Shown here piece after piece: positions 6,537 to 13,219 of a stretch of 17,122 bases of DNA. This stretch comes from Erysipelotrichaceae bacterium. GTDB lineage: Bacteria; Bacillota_I; Bacilli_A; Erysipelotrichales; Erysipelotrichaceae. The notes below the pieces were generated by a model, which ran no database searches, had not been told where the DNA came from, and saw nothing but the letters and a program-made list of their open reading frames with translations. How positions within the stretch are numbered: position 1 is the stretch's first letter; each line of letters opens with the position of its first letter. The stretch is taken from positions 1 through 17,122 of the forward strand of contig JAFONG010000243.1 of assembly GCA_017418585.1 (NCBI GenBank), given 5' to 3'. The translations under genes were made by a program, and so were the position numbers.

Positions 6537-6572
6537 ATGAAATGACCGGAAAATGTTATATAATCATTTCAT
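6537..6572 (+). promoter_or_regulatory. perfect 9-bp inverted repeat flanking the DUF1846 promoter
   Basis: ATGAAATGA (6537-6545) and TCATTTCAT (6564-6572) are exact inverted copies with an 18-bp spacer. The left arm covers the expected -35 position. The right arm begins at the last base of the -10 and ends at the base before the ATG. Arms covering both RNA polymerase contact regions suggest an operator; alternatively they may pair only as DNA, since the transcript would not include the left arm. Confidence 0.45.
6559..6564 (+). promoter_or_regulatory. -10 element of the DUF1846 gene
   Basis: Consensus TATAAT lies 8 bp before the ATG at 6573, with no convincing -35 (GATGAA at 17 bp). The predicted start is near 6571, giving a leader of about 2 nt. 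No Shine-Dalgarno lies in front of the ATG, which agrees with a leaderless transcript. Confidence 0.6.
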
Positions 6573-8051
6573 ATGAAAAAAACAGGTTTCGATAACGCCA
6601 AGTATTTAAAACTTCAGTCTCAGAACATTTCCCGCAGAGTCAGGAAATTCAGCAAGCTTTATCTGGAATTCGGCGGCAAGCTTTTTGACGACAACCACGC
6701 ATCCAGAGTCCTTCCTGGCTTTGAACCGGATGCGAAGATCAAGATGCTGCTGAAACTGAAAGACAAGGTAGAGATCGTACTGGTAATCAATGCCAACGAC
6801 ATCGAAAAAAACAAGATGCGTTCCGATCTGGGCATCACCTATTCCCAGGATCTTTTAAGACTGATCGATTCTTTTGGTGTAGTTGATCTTCAGATAGGCG
6901 GCGTTGTCATTACCCATTTCAACAAGCAGCCGGAAGCAGTACGTTTAAGAAAGAATCTGGAAAAATCAAAGATTTCCGTCGCATATCATTATGCGATCGA
7001 AAACTATCCGAATAATGTCGATTTTATACTTTCCGATAATGGATTCGGCAAGAACGAATACCTGGAAACAAGCAGAGAGATCATCGTCGTTACCGCTCCG
7101 GGTCCTGGATCCGGCAAAATGGCAACATGTCTTTCGCAGATGTATCACGACAACAAGCATGGACTGAAATCCGGCTATGCCAAATTCGAAACCTTCCCGA
7201 TCTGGAACCTGCCTTTAAATCATCCGGTCAATCTGGCTTATGAAGCCGCTACCGTGGATCTAAGCGATGTAAACATGATCGACCCGTTCCATCTGGATGC
7301 TTACAACAAGATCGCCATCAACTACAACCGCGATGTTGAAGTATTTCCGGTATTGAACGACCTGCTGGTAAGGATCATGGGGAAGCAGATCTACAAGTCT
7401 CCTACCGACATGGGCGTAAACATGGTCGGCAACTGCATCAGCGACGACGAAGTATGTCAGCAGGCAGCCAGAGACGAGATCATCCGCCGTTACTATGACA
7501 CGGAAATCGAAGTCAGAAGAGACGTTTTAGGAGAGGATTCCCTGTTTAAGATGGAAACCATCATGAACAAGGCCGGCGTTTCGAAAAAGGACCGTAAAGT
7601 AGCCGTAGCTGCAAACAATCTCGCCCAGAAGACAAATGAGCCTGCCGTAGCGATCGAATACAACGGACAAGTCATAACAGGTAAAACTTCAAAACTCATG
7701 GGAGCAGCCTCTGCAGCGCTTCTAAACGCAGCTAAAAAGGCGGCTGAACTTCCCGACATCCATCTGCTGTCGGAAAAAGTGCTTACTCCTATACAGGAAC
7801 TGAAAACACAGTACTTAAAGGGACATAATCCTAGACTTCATACCGATGAGGTATTGATCGCATTGGCGGTCGATTCCATCACATCCGACATCTGCGACCG
7901 GGCATTAAAGGCTCTGGAAAAACTAAAAGGATGCGAAGTGCATTCCTCCGTCATCCTTTCACAGGTCGATGTTAATGTATTTAAGAAACTGGGAATGAAT
8001 CTGACGATGGATCCGATCTATCAGACAAAGAAACTGTATCACTCAAAATAG
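6573..8051 (+). CDS. DUF1846 family protein, function unknown
   Basis: 492 residues, about the usual length for the family, soluble. The N-terminal block (GFDNAKYLKLQSQNI at 5-19, LYLEFGGKLFDD at 29-40, ASRVLPGFEPD at 43-53) and the central APGPGSGKMATCLSQMYHD (175-193) with YAKFETFPIWNLPLNHPVN are strongly conserved features of DUF1846 proteins. GPGSGK resembles a nucleotide-binding P-loop, but no enzymatic activity is established to my knowledge. The family start matches ATG 6573, so the lack of a Shine-Dalgarno is not due to a misplaced start. The only plus-strand gene in the window, divergent from hydCBA with 172 bp between the starts. Its last 13 bp overlap the 3' end of nth on the other strand. 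The shared promoter region makes co-regulation with the hydrogenase possible, but this is only inferred. Confidence 0.93.
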   Translation: MKKTGFDNAKYLKLQSQNISRRVRKFSKLYLEFGGKLFDDNHASRVLPGFEPDAKIKMLLKLKDKVEIVLVINANDIEKNKMRSDLGITYSQDLLRLIDSFGVVDLQIGGVVITHFNKQPEAVRLRKNLEKSKISVAYHYAIENYPNNVDFILSDNGFGKNEYLETSREIIVVTAPGPGSGKMATCLSQMYHDNKHGLKSGYAKFETFPIWNLPLNHPVNLAYEAATVDLSDVNMIDPFHLDAYNKIAINYNRDVEVFPVLNDLLVRIMGKQIYKSPTDMGVNMVGNCISDDEVCQQAARDEIIRRYYDTEIEVRRDVLGEDSLFKMETIMNKAGVSKKDRKVAVAANNLAQKTNEPAVAIEYNGQVITGKTSKLMGAASAALLNAAKKAAELPDIHLLSEKVLTPIQELKTQYLKGHNPRLHTDEVLIALAVDSITSDICDRALKALEKLKGCEVHSSVILSQVDVNVFKKLGMNLTMDPIYQTKKLYHSK

Positions 8052-8659
8052 GTACAGAAATCCTTGAACGGACAGTCATCGCATTCCGGGTTCCTGGCTT
8101 TACATTTATATCTGCCAAAGAATATGAACTGATGATGCAGCTTTCCCCACAATTCTTCAGGGAAACAGCTCATCAGTTTTTCTTCTATTTTATCGACGTC
8201 ATCATTTTCATCGGCGATCCGAAGTCTTTTGGACACTCTGGATACATGGGTATCTACCGCAAACGCAGGAACATCGAAGCAGTTGCTTAAAATGACATTT
8301 GCCGTCTTTCTTCCCACACCCGGCAGACTCTCCAGATCGGCTCTGCTGTCCGGAACGATTCCGTTAAACCGTTCATCAAGTACTTTGGCAAGTGAAATGA
8401 TGTTCTTTGCTTTCATCCTATAAAGTCCGATGGGTCTTATTATCCTTTCGATATCTTCCTGGGAAGCATTTGCCAGTTTTTGCGCATTGCCGTATTTCTC
8501 GAAAAGCTCGCTGCTTACGCTGTTGACCCTTTCATCGGTTGTCTGTGCAGATAGAACTACGGCGATCAGCAGTTCAAAACTGTTTCTGTGATTCAGCTGA
8601 CAGTAGGCATCAGGATACAGCCGGTTAAGACCTTCTTTGATCGTTTCAGTGTTTTTCAT
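8039..8659 (-). CDS. nth: endonuclease III, DNA glycosylase/AP lyase
   Basis: 206 residues, full length. Removes oxidised pyrimidines in base-excision repair and cleaves the abasic site. Visible features: HhH-GPD motif LPGVGRKTANVILSN starting at 112 with catalytic Lys118, followed by VDTHVSRVSKRL with catalytic Asp136 (E. coli Lys120 and Asp138 equivalents), and a C-terminal [4Fe-4S] cluster in the pattern C-x6-C-x2-C-x5-C (Cys186, 193, 196, 202). The start overlaps the end of dnaD by 14 bp, and the dnaD-nth pairing is the same as in B. subtilis. It is the last gene of the long operon and overlaps the convergent DUF1846 gene by 13 bp, leaving no room for an intergenic terminator. Confidence 0.96.
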   Translation of the reverse strand: MKNTETIKEGLNRLYPDAYCQLNHRNSFELLIAVVLSAQTTDERVNSVSSELFEKYGNAQKLANASQEDIERIIRPIGLYRMKAKNIISLAKVLDERFNGIVPDSRADLESLPGVGRKTANVILSNCFDVPAFAVDTHVSRVSKRLRIADENDDVDKIEEKLMSCFPEELWGKLHHQFIFFGRYKCKARNPECDDCPFKDFCTYFE

Positions 8660-9146
8660 TTCTTAAAATGCCTTCAATATAGGCCATGCTGAGCTTACGA
8701 TGCGCTTCGGCCAATCTTAACGCCTCTGTAAATTTCTCCTGTCCGTAAGTTTCCAGAAGATCGTTCATCTTCTGCAGCTGCATCGGTGTCAGAGGCTTTC
8801 CGAACACATCCCCTACAGTATCAAACAGATTCCTGTTCTCGGCGATTTCATATTTCTCAGGATCAAATTCGAATATGCCGTCAATATCAAATACAAGACC
8901 TTTCGTATTTGTGGAAAGTTTCAGATAGTGTTTCGATACCAGTGAAGCGATGATCTGATCCAGTTCTTTTACGGATTTATTCATTTTTGTTGAAAGATAT
9001 TCATAACTGATCTGTTTCCTGTTATAACGGCAAAGTTCAACAACAAGAATAAACAGAGTTTCATCAGAACTTAGATTCAGACGGTCAAAGTTTTCAAGTA
9101 TCCAGTTTTTTCTGTCGAAATACGATTCTTTATACCACTTCTTCAT
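8646..9146 (-). CDS. dnaD: DnaD-family primosomal protein, short form
   Basis: 166 residues. DnaD helps load the replicative helicase during initiation and restart in Firmicutes. The N-terminal DDBH1 region (about 1-100) looks like a winged helix (SSDETLFILVVELCRYNRK, then EYLSTKMNKSVKELDQIIAS). The C-terminal DDBH2 region (about 115-162) has FGKPLTPMQLQKMNDL and AYIEGIL, the start of the family's YIxxILxxW signature. The protein stops 5 residues after YIEGIL: the tryptophan and the DNA-binding tail seen in longer relatives (B. subtilis DnaD is about 232 residues) are missing. It starts directly after the mtnN stop (TAA-ATG, no gap) and overlaps nth by 14 bp, which supports the assignment. 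Confidence 0.88.
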   Translation of the reverse strand: MKKWYKESYFDRKNWILENFDRLNLSSDETLFILVVELCRYNRKQISYEYLSTKMNKSVKELDQIIASLVSKHYLKLSTNTKGLVFDIDGIFEFDPEKYEIAENRNLFDTVGDVFGKPLTPMQLQKMNDLLETYGQEKFTEALRLAEAHRKLSMAYIEGILRNEKH

Positions 9147-9839
9147 TTAATACCTCTCGATGATTTCCTTGCATAAGGCAGCCACTTTACTGCAGCTTTC
9201 CGGCAGATTGAAATAGAACTTTTCAAAATCGTTTTTGACAAGCGTTTCATCGGAAATGGATCTGATGATGGAACACTTCTTTCCAAATGCGTAGCAGGTA
9301 TTGGCGACAGCCGCTCCTTCCATCTCGCCTGCCAACGCTTCCGGGAAGTATTTTCTTATGATTTCAAGCTGATTCTGATCCTTGATGAACTCGTTGGCGG
9401 ATACGATTGCTCCGATGTTCACGTTTTCATTGTCTGATATGATTTTGAGTACTCTATCGTCGCAGGCAAAAGAGAATTTATCCGAATTGATGCTTCTGTC
9501 CCATCCCGGAACATCCATGCGCCAGTCTGCTGTTCTATTCGCTACGACAATATCTCCAACGTGAACGTTTTCATTCAAGGAACCGGCGACACCGCAGTTG
9601 ATCAGCAGTTCCGGATCGAATTTCTGTATCATCAGCATCGTGTTGATCGTAGCGTAAATCATTCCTACGCCGCAGCGTCCTAAAACAACGTCTTTGCCGT
9701 TTATTTTTCCGACATAATACTCGTTATCCAGCACTTCCTGGTGATAATAGATCGTTTCGCTATCCAGTCTTTTGACGTTTTCCATCAGTTTTAAAATAGC
9801 GTCGCGTTCTTCTTTCATCGCACACAATACCGCAATCAT
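9147..9839 (-). CDS. mtnN: 5'-methylthioadenosine/S-adenosylhomocysteine nucleosidase
   Basis: 230 residues, full length. Hydrolyses MTA and SAH to adenine plus the thio-ribose, recycling SAM by-products (and making the AI-2 precursor route possible where luxS is present). It begins MIAVLCAMKEE with catalytic Glu11. GVGMIYATINTM and NCGVAGSL form the purine-nucleoside-phosphorylase-type fold. GEMEGAAVAN contains Met173-Glu174, and SISDE supplies the catalytic Asp197. These match E. coli Glu12, Glu174 and Asp197. The start overlaps the upstream methyltransferase by 4 bp (ATGA), so a SAH-producing and a SAH-removing enzyme are translationally coupled. Confidence 0.96.
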   Translation of the reverse strand: MIAVLCAMKEERDAILKLMENVKRLDSETIYYHQEVLDNEYYVGKINGKDVVLGRCGVGMIYATINTMLMIQKFDPELLINCGVAGSLNENVHVGDIVVANRTADWRMDVPGWDRSINSDKFSFACDDRVLKIISDNENVNIGAIVSANEFIKDQNQLEIIRKYFPEALAGEMEGAAVANTCYAFGKKCSIIRSISDETLVKNDFEKFYFNLPESCSKVAALCKEIIERY

Positions 9840-10537
9840 TTTCTGTACCCCACTATGAGAACTTTTTCATTTTCAATAAAATCTTCAACGACTTTGACCC
9901 GAAACAGATCTTGCATATGCATCTTTACTGTTTCGATTTCAAAAACATTCTGATTATGATTTTCCTGTATCATTCCATCTTTTGTAAAGAAAGTAAAATG
10001 CTCACTGATCTCTCTATCTTCCGGTTCGGACAGGATTGTCCACTGGTATGGTACATCGCACACATAACCTTCTTCGATATACTGTTCTTCGAATTCTTTC
10101 AGTCTATCCATATGGTGCATGTCGAAAATCAGTCTTCCGTTCTCGTTCAGATGCTCATAAGCGCATTTAAAGAAAGCGTCAAGTTCTTCTTCGTAAAGAT
10201 AATTGATCGAGTCGCAGATGCAGAGAATCAGGTCATATTTCTTATTCAGATGATAATCCGTCATGTTCAGCAGCAGATATTCGCCGTCATAGTTCTTAAC
10301 GGATACTTCCTTCATTTTTTCCGATATATCAGAAGCGGTGATATCATATCCCTTTTTCTTCAGAATGCCGGCCATGACGCCTGAACCTGAAGCAAGCTCC
10401 AGAATGGTAGAAAACGGTTCTTCCTCAATGTATTTCAGCCAAAGAGACAAAGCTTCTTCATCCTGAAGAAGCGCATCGTAGTATTCGGCAAGCATTTCGT
10501 AGTTGTCTACATTTCTACTCTCGGCAGATCTTTCCAT
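9836..10537 (-). CDS. yqeM: class I SAM-dependent methyltransferase, YqeM-like
   Basis: 233 residues. Rossmann-fold methyltransferase: motif I ILELASGSGVMAGIL (45-59) with the SAM-binding glycines, an acidic residue ending the next strand (ITASDIS), and post-motif LILCICDSINYL. The substrate is unknown. Its place right after rsfS matches yqeM of the B. subtilis yqeG-yqeM cluster, and the length is similar. I keep the ATG at 10537, which has GGAAGG 3 nt upstream but overlaps rsfS by 31 bp. YqeM relatives tend to begin nearer to MLAEYYDALL, so the internal ATG at 10495 (219 residues) is a real alternative, although no Shine-Dalgarno precedes it. The 3' end overlaps mtnN by 4 bp. Confidence 0.85.
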   Translation of the reverse strand: MERSAESRNVDNYEMLAEYYDALLQDEEALSLWLKYIEEEPFSTILELASGSGVMAGILKKKGYDITASDISEKMKEVSVKNYDGEYLLLNMTDYHLNKKYDLILCICDSINYLYEEELDAFFKCAYEHLNENGRLIFDMHHMDRLKEFEEQYIEEGYVCDVPYQWTILSEPEDREISEHFTFFTKDGMIQENHNQNVFEIETVKMHMQDLFRVKVVEDFIENEKVLIVGYRK

Positions 10538-10839
10538 AGGCCTTCCAGATTATAAAGTTCCCTTTCTCCATCGTAGAATACATGGCACAGTATCGTATCC
10601 AGATCGATCAGAAACCATTTTGTCGTACTTTCCGCATATATGTGTTTTACATGGAATCCAGCTTCTAACGCTTTATCTTCCACATTGTCGATGATGGATT
10701 TTGCCATACGGGCATTTCTGGCTGTACCGATAATGAAATAATCGATATAAGGAGACTGTTTCGTAAAATCGATCACAGTCAGTTGCGATGCCTGTTTCTC
10801 GTCCATTGCATCATAGGCGATTTTCAATAAATCTTTCAT
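10507..10839 (-). CDS. rsfS: ribosome silencing factor RsfS
   Basis: 110 residues, typical of the RsfS/Iojap family. It binds ribosomal protein L14 and blocks joining of the subunits under nutrient limitation. Family features are visible: an N-terminal helix, DYFIIGTARNARMAKSI (33-49) and KWFLIDLDTILCHVFYD (74-90), then LEGLW. The C-terminus extends slightly to LPRVEM. The start lies inside the end of yqeK (29-bp overlap) with only a weak AAAGAAG upstream, and the end lies inside the methyltransferase gene (31 bp), so expression probably depends on coupled translation. The yqeK-rsfS-yqeM order is the same as in B. subtilis. Confidence 0.95.
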   Translation of the reverse strand: MKDLLKIAYDAMDEKQASQLTVIDFTKQSPYIDYFIIGTARNARMAKSIIDNVEDKALEAGFHVKHIYAESTTKWFLIDLDTILCHVFYDGERELYNLEGLWKDLPRVEM

Positions 10840-11407
10840 TCTTTACTTCTTTAATGTACCTCTCAACGTCCCATCCAAGGGTTTCATAAGCCTGATACAG
10901 ATCTTTACGGGCTATTTTTATAATATCATCCTTTATTCCTCTAAGCGGTTCTCTTTTATCGGCGATATAAAGAATCAAGGAAAGCCTGTCTTTGGATTGA
11001 CATATCGTGTGATTGTATATGGCGTTCAGGATATCTTTATCATGAAAACCGGTTTTCTCTTTCAGATAGTATGGAGCGACCCAGGCGTGGTATGCGCCGC
11101 TTATGCCGTTGAGCTTATCGGGATCGTAGAAATTCAGATAGTCTTCAAGCAGTGCAGGATCGCTTTTTTCAAAACCTTTGCACACGTCATGCAGCAGTCC
11201 TGCCGTATATGCTTTTTTCGGATCGACATGATGACACAAAGCCAGATCTCTTGCCGTTTCGGCAACAGAAAGCGAATGCTCGTATCTAGACTGTTTCAGG
11301 TTATTCTTAACTAAATGTTTCAAAAGTTCCGGATTATTAAGAATCTTTTTTCTTTCTTTAGAATCCAAAGACATGAAACAATCGAATGTAACATCTTCAT
11401 AATTCAT
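10811..11407 (-). CDS. yqeK: YqeK-family HD-domain hydrolase (diadenosine tetraphosphatase type)
   Basis: 198 residues. Members of the family hydrolyse Ap4A symmetrically to two ADP, using an iron/metal HD site. Metal-ligand candidates are all visible: His44 (RYEHSLSVAETA), His73-Asp74 (AGLLHDVCKGF), His107 (GAYHAWV), His133 (YNHT) and Asp150 (ADKREP). The first ~35 residues precede the normal start of YqeK domains and have no counterpart I recognise; since many relatives carry NadD just upstream or fused to YqeK, this could be a leftover of such an arrangement (inference). The start overlaps yhbY by 4 bp (ATGA). nadD, normally between yhbY and yqeK, is absent. Confidence 0.92.
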   Translation of the reverse strand: MNYEDVTFDCFMSLDSKERKKILNNPELLKHLVKNNLKQSRYEHSLSVAETARDLALCHHVDPKKAYTAGLLHDVCKGFEKSDPALLEDYLNFYDPDKLNGISGAYHAWVAPYYLKEKTGFHDKDILNAIYNHTICQSKDRLSLILYIADKREPLRGIKDDIIKIARKDLYQAYETLGWDVERYIKEVKNERFIENRL

Positions 11408-11691
11408 GGCAAAACGATCTTCTTGTCTTTTGAAGTCTTATATAAAACCAGTGTCTTGCCGATTTTCTGGACAAGTTCCGCACCGGTATTGGCGCACAGA
11501 TCTATGGATATTTCATTCATCGAAAGCTCACATGTTTTCAATACGGAAATCTTCACAAGTTCTCTGGCCTTCAGCGCTTCTTTCAAAGAATCGAACAGAT
11601 TCTGCGATAAACCGTCTTTTCCGATCTGAAAAAGAGCTTTCTCATTAACTGCAAGACTTCTTAAATATCTCTTCTGCTTCCCGCTTAACAT
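11404..11691 (-). CDS. yhbY: YhbY-family RNA-binding protein (YqeI)
   Basis: 95 residues, the normal length of the single CRM-domain (CRS1-YhbY) proteins that associate with pre-50S ribosomal particles. The sequence starts MLSGKQKRYLRSLAVNE, then IGKDGLSQNLFDSLKEAL, and the ARELVKISVL element typical of the domain. The C-terminus has IGKTLVLYKTSKDKKIVLP. Its start overlaps the yqeH stop by one base (TGATG) and its end overlaps yqeK by 4 bp. Adjacent to the ribosome-assembly GTPase YqeH, as in other Firmicutes, though aroE, which lies between them in B. subtilis, is missing here. Confidence 0.94.
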   Translation of the reverse strand: MLSGKQKRYLRSLAVNEKALFQIGKDGLSQNLFDSLKEALKARELVKISVLKTCELSMNEISIDLCANTGAELVQKIGKTLVLYKTSKDKKIVLP

Positions 11692-12734
11692 CAGATATCA
11701 ACCTCGCTTTCAAAAATCCTTACTTTATTCAGGGAATGAACTCTGATCCTGCACTTCCCATTGACTTTAAACATGCCTAATCCTTTAATAATGAACATTT
11801 GTTTACCATCGATATCATATTCGGAAATACCCAAAGGCTTGATCCTAAGAACGAATTCGCAATAATGCTGCTGATAGTAGTCGTCCGCATGGTCGTACCT
11901 GGTTCGGTGGATCTTGTTCTGATTGTTGATATAGAAAGTGATGGAAGACTTTTCTTCCGGGATTACGTCTACTCTTAATAAACCGTCATAGAAATAACTC
12001 TGCGGATCGTTCAGCTGGAACACTTGCGGTTTGATCGTTCTGTCGATCTTAGAAAGTCTGTATTTTTCCAGGTTCAGATATGTCGCATAATTGTTCACAT
12101 CTACAAGTCCGGGCGTATCGATGAACTGATAATCCTTATAATCGATCTGAATCTCTTCCAGCGTCGTTCCTGGATACATCGAAGCCGTCAGAGAATCCGA
12201 ATGCAGCAGTTTGTTGATCAGCGAAGACTTTCCGGCGTTTGCCCAGCCGCAGAATACGACTCTTTTCGCCTTCATTTCCGACAGGATCAGATAGAACTGA
12301 TCATTAAAGGCTCTTTCGTATTTATTTGTCATGACGGCAGCCTTGATATTCGGATATTTCTTATTCAGATCAAACAGGATTCTCGTAAGGATCTTGTTTA
12401 TCTTTACGTCACTTACGTTTTCAGGAAGAATATCGGTCTTGTTGATCAGCAGAAGTACATTGTAATCTTTAAACATTTCCAGCAGATCATCATCCTTCAG
12501 ACAAAAAACATCCAGAACATCGATGATCAGCACGAACAGTTCATTGCTGTACTTCTGAAAGATTCTGATGATCTTTTCGTTTGTTACGTAATTCGTCTTG
12601 AAATGCGTCGTATCGCCGTAATGAAGCAGTCTAAAACACCTCTGACAGTAATCCTGATTCATGTCGGCAACATAGCCTACCCCTTCTCTTTCTTTATGCT
12701 GCAGCTCTATTCCGCATCCTTTACATTTCTTCAT
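11691..12734 (-). CDS. yqeH: ribosome biogenesis GTPase YqeH, circularly permuted
   Basis: 347 residues. Needed for 30S subunit maturation. The N-terminal treble-clef zinc finger has Cys4, Cys7, Cys30 and Cys33 (CKGCG and YCQRC). The GTPase motifs come in permuted order, as expected for this family: G4 LLINKTDIL (95-103) before G1 GWANAGKSSLINKL (163-176) and G3 DTPGL (206-210). The stretch TASMYPGTT (183-191) provides the switch threonine (G2). The C-terminal third is the RNA/protein-interaction domain. The start overlaps yqeG by 14 bp; the end overlaps yhbY by one base. No abnormality apart from GWANAGKS in place of the commoner GxxNVGKS. Confidence 0.96.
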   Translation of the reverse strand: MKKCKGCGIELQHKEREGVGYVADMNQDYCQRCFRLLHYGDTTHFKTNYVTNEKIIRIFQKYSNELFVLIIDVLDVFCLKDDDLLEMFKDYNVLLLINKTDILPENVSDVKINKILTRILFDLNKKYPNIKAAVMTNKYERAFNDQFYLILSEMKAKRVVFCGWANAGKSSLINKLLHSDSLTASMYPGTTLEEIQIDYKDYQFIDTPGLVDVNNYATYLNLEKYRLSKIDRTIKPQVFQLNDPQSYFYDGLLRVDVIPEEKSSITFYINNQNKIHRTRYDHADDYYQQHYCEFVLRIKPLGISEYDIDGKQMFIIKGLGMFKVNGKCRIRVHSLNKVRIFESEVDI

Positions 12735-13218
12735 GCAGTATCCTCTTCCAGATGATTTTCTCTATCTTTCTGTTTCTGGCTGTAACAGGCGTATCTTCTT
12801 CCTGCAGCTGTCGGCAATAGATGCCGTAGCATCCGCTCAAATTGGCACCAAGAATATCCGTCAGAAGCTGATCACCCATTACGATCGTTTTAGAAGGCTT
12901 AGTTTTCATCTTCAGACAGGCAAGCCAGTAGGCAAACGGCAGCGGTTTCCCTGCCCAGAACCAGATATCCGCGTCAATGTCCCGGATAAACATCTTGACT
13001 CTTTTAAGATTGTTGTTGGAAAAAATAAGAACTCTAAAGCCGTTGGTTCTAAGATTGTTTATGAACTGTTCAGCTCTTTCGTCACAGGTTCCGGTATCCG
13101 GAACGGCGATTGTATTGTCTATATCCAGAAAAACCGTATCAAAGCCCCGTTCTTTGTAGTACTTCGCATCAAAATCGGTAAATATTGGTAGAATCTTTTT
13201 CGGTCTGAATAAAGCCAT
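12721..13218 (-). CDS. yqeG: YqeG-family HAD phosphatase (subfamily IIIA)
   Basis: 165 residues, usual family length. HAD motifs are complete: motif I FLDIDNTIA with nucleophile Asp32 and Asp34, motif II IFSNNN (Ser67), motif III Lys91 in WAGKPLP, and motif IV MGDQLLTDI (Asp116, Asp121). The physiological substrate is unsettled; the family is generally placed with YqeH, as here. It begins one base after the parC stop without a close Shine-Dalgarno, so ribosomes probably arrive from parC. It overlaps yqeH by 14 bp. Confidence 0.93.
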   Translation of the reverse strand: MALFRPKKILPIFTDFDAKYYKERGFDTVFLDIDNTIAVPDTGTCDERAEQFINNLRTNGFRVLIFSNNNLKRVKMFIRDIDADIWFWAGKPLPFAYWLACLKMKTKPSKTIVMGDQLLTDILGANLSGCYGIYCRQLQEEDTPVTARNRKIEKIIWKRILHEEM

Positions 13219-13219
13219 G

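Noticed and set aside
9911..10384. 157-codon plus-strand open frame opposite the methyltransferase
   Set aside because: Its Phe- and Ile-rich product is the mirror of a coding strand rich in Glu, Lys and Asp codons. No ribosome site or family resemblance.
12024..12755. 243-codon open frame on the plus strand opposite yqeH
   Set aside because: It is antisense to a gene with complete zinc-finger and GTPase motifs. The product resembles no family, and it arises from the base composition of the real gene.
12733..13191. 152-codon plus-strand open frame opposite yqeG
   Set aside because: Antisense to an intact HAD phosphatase; no independent evidence.
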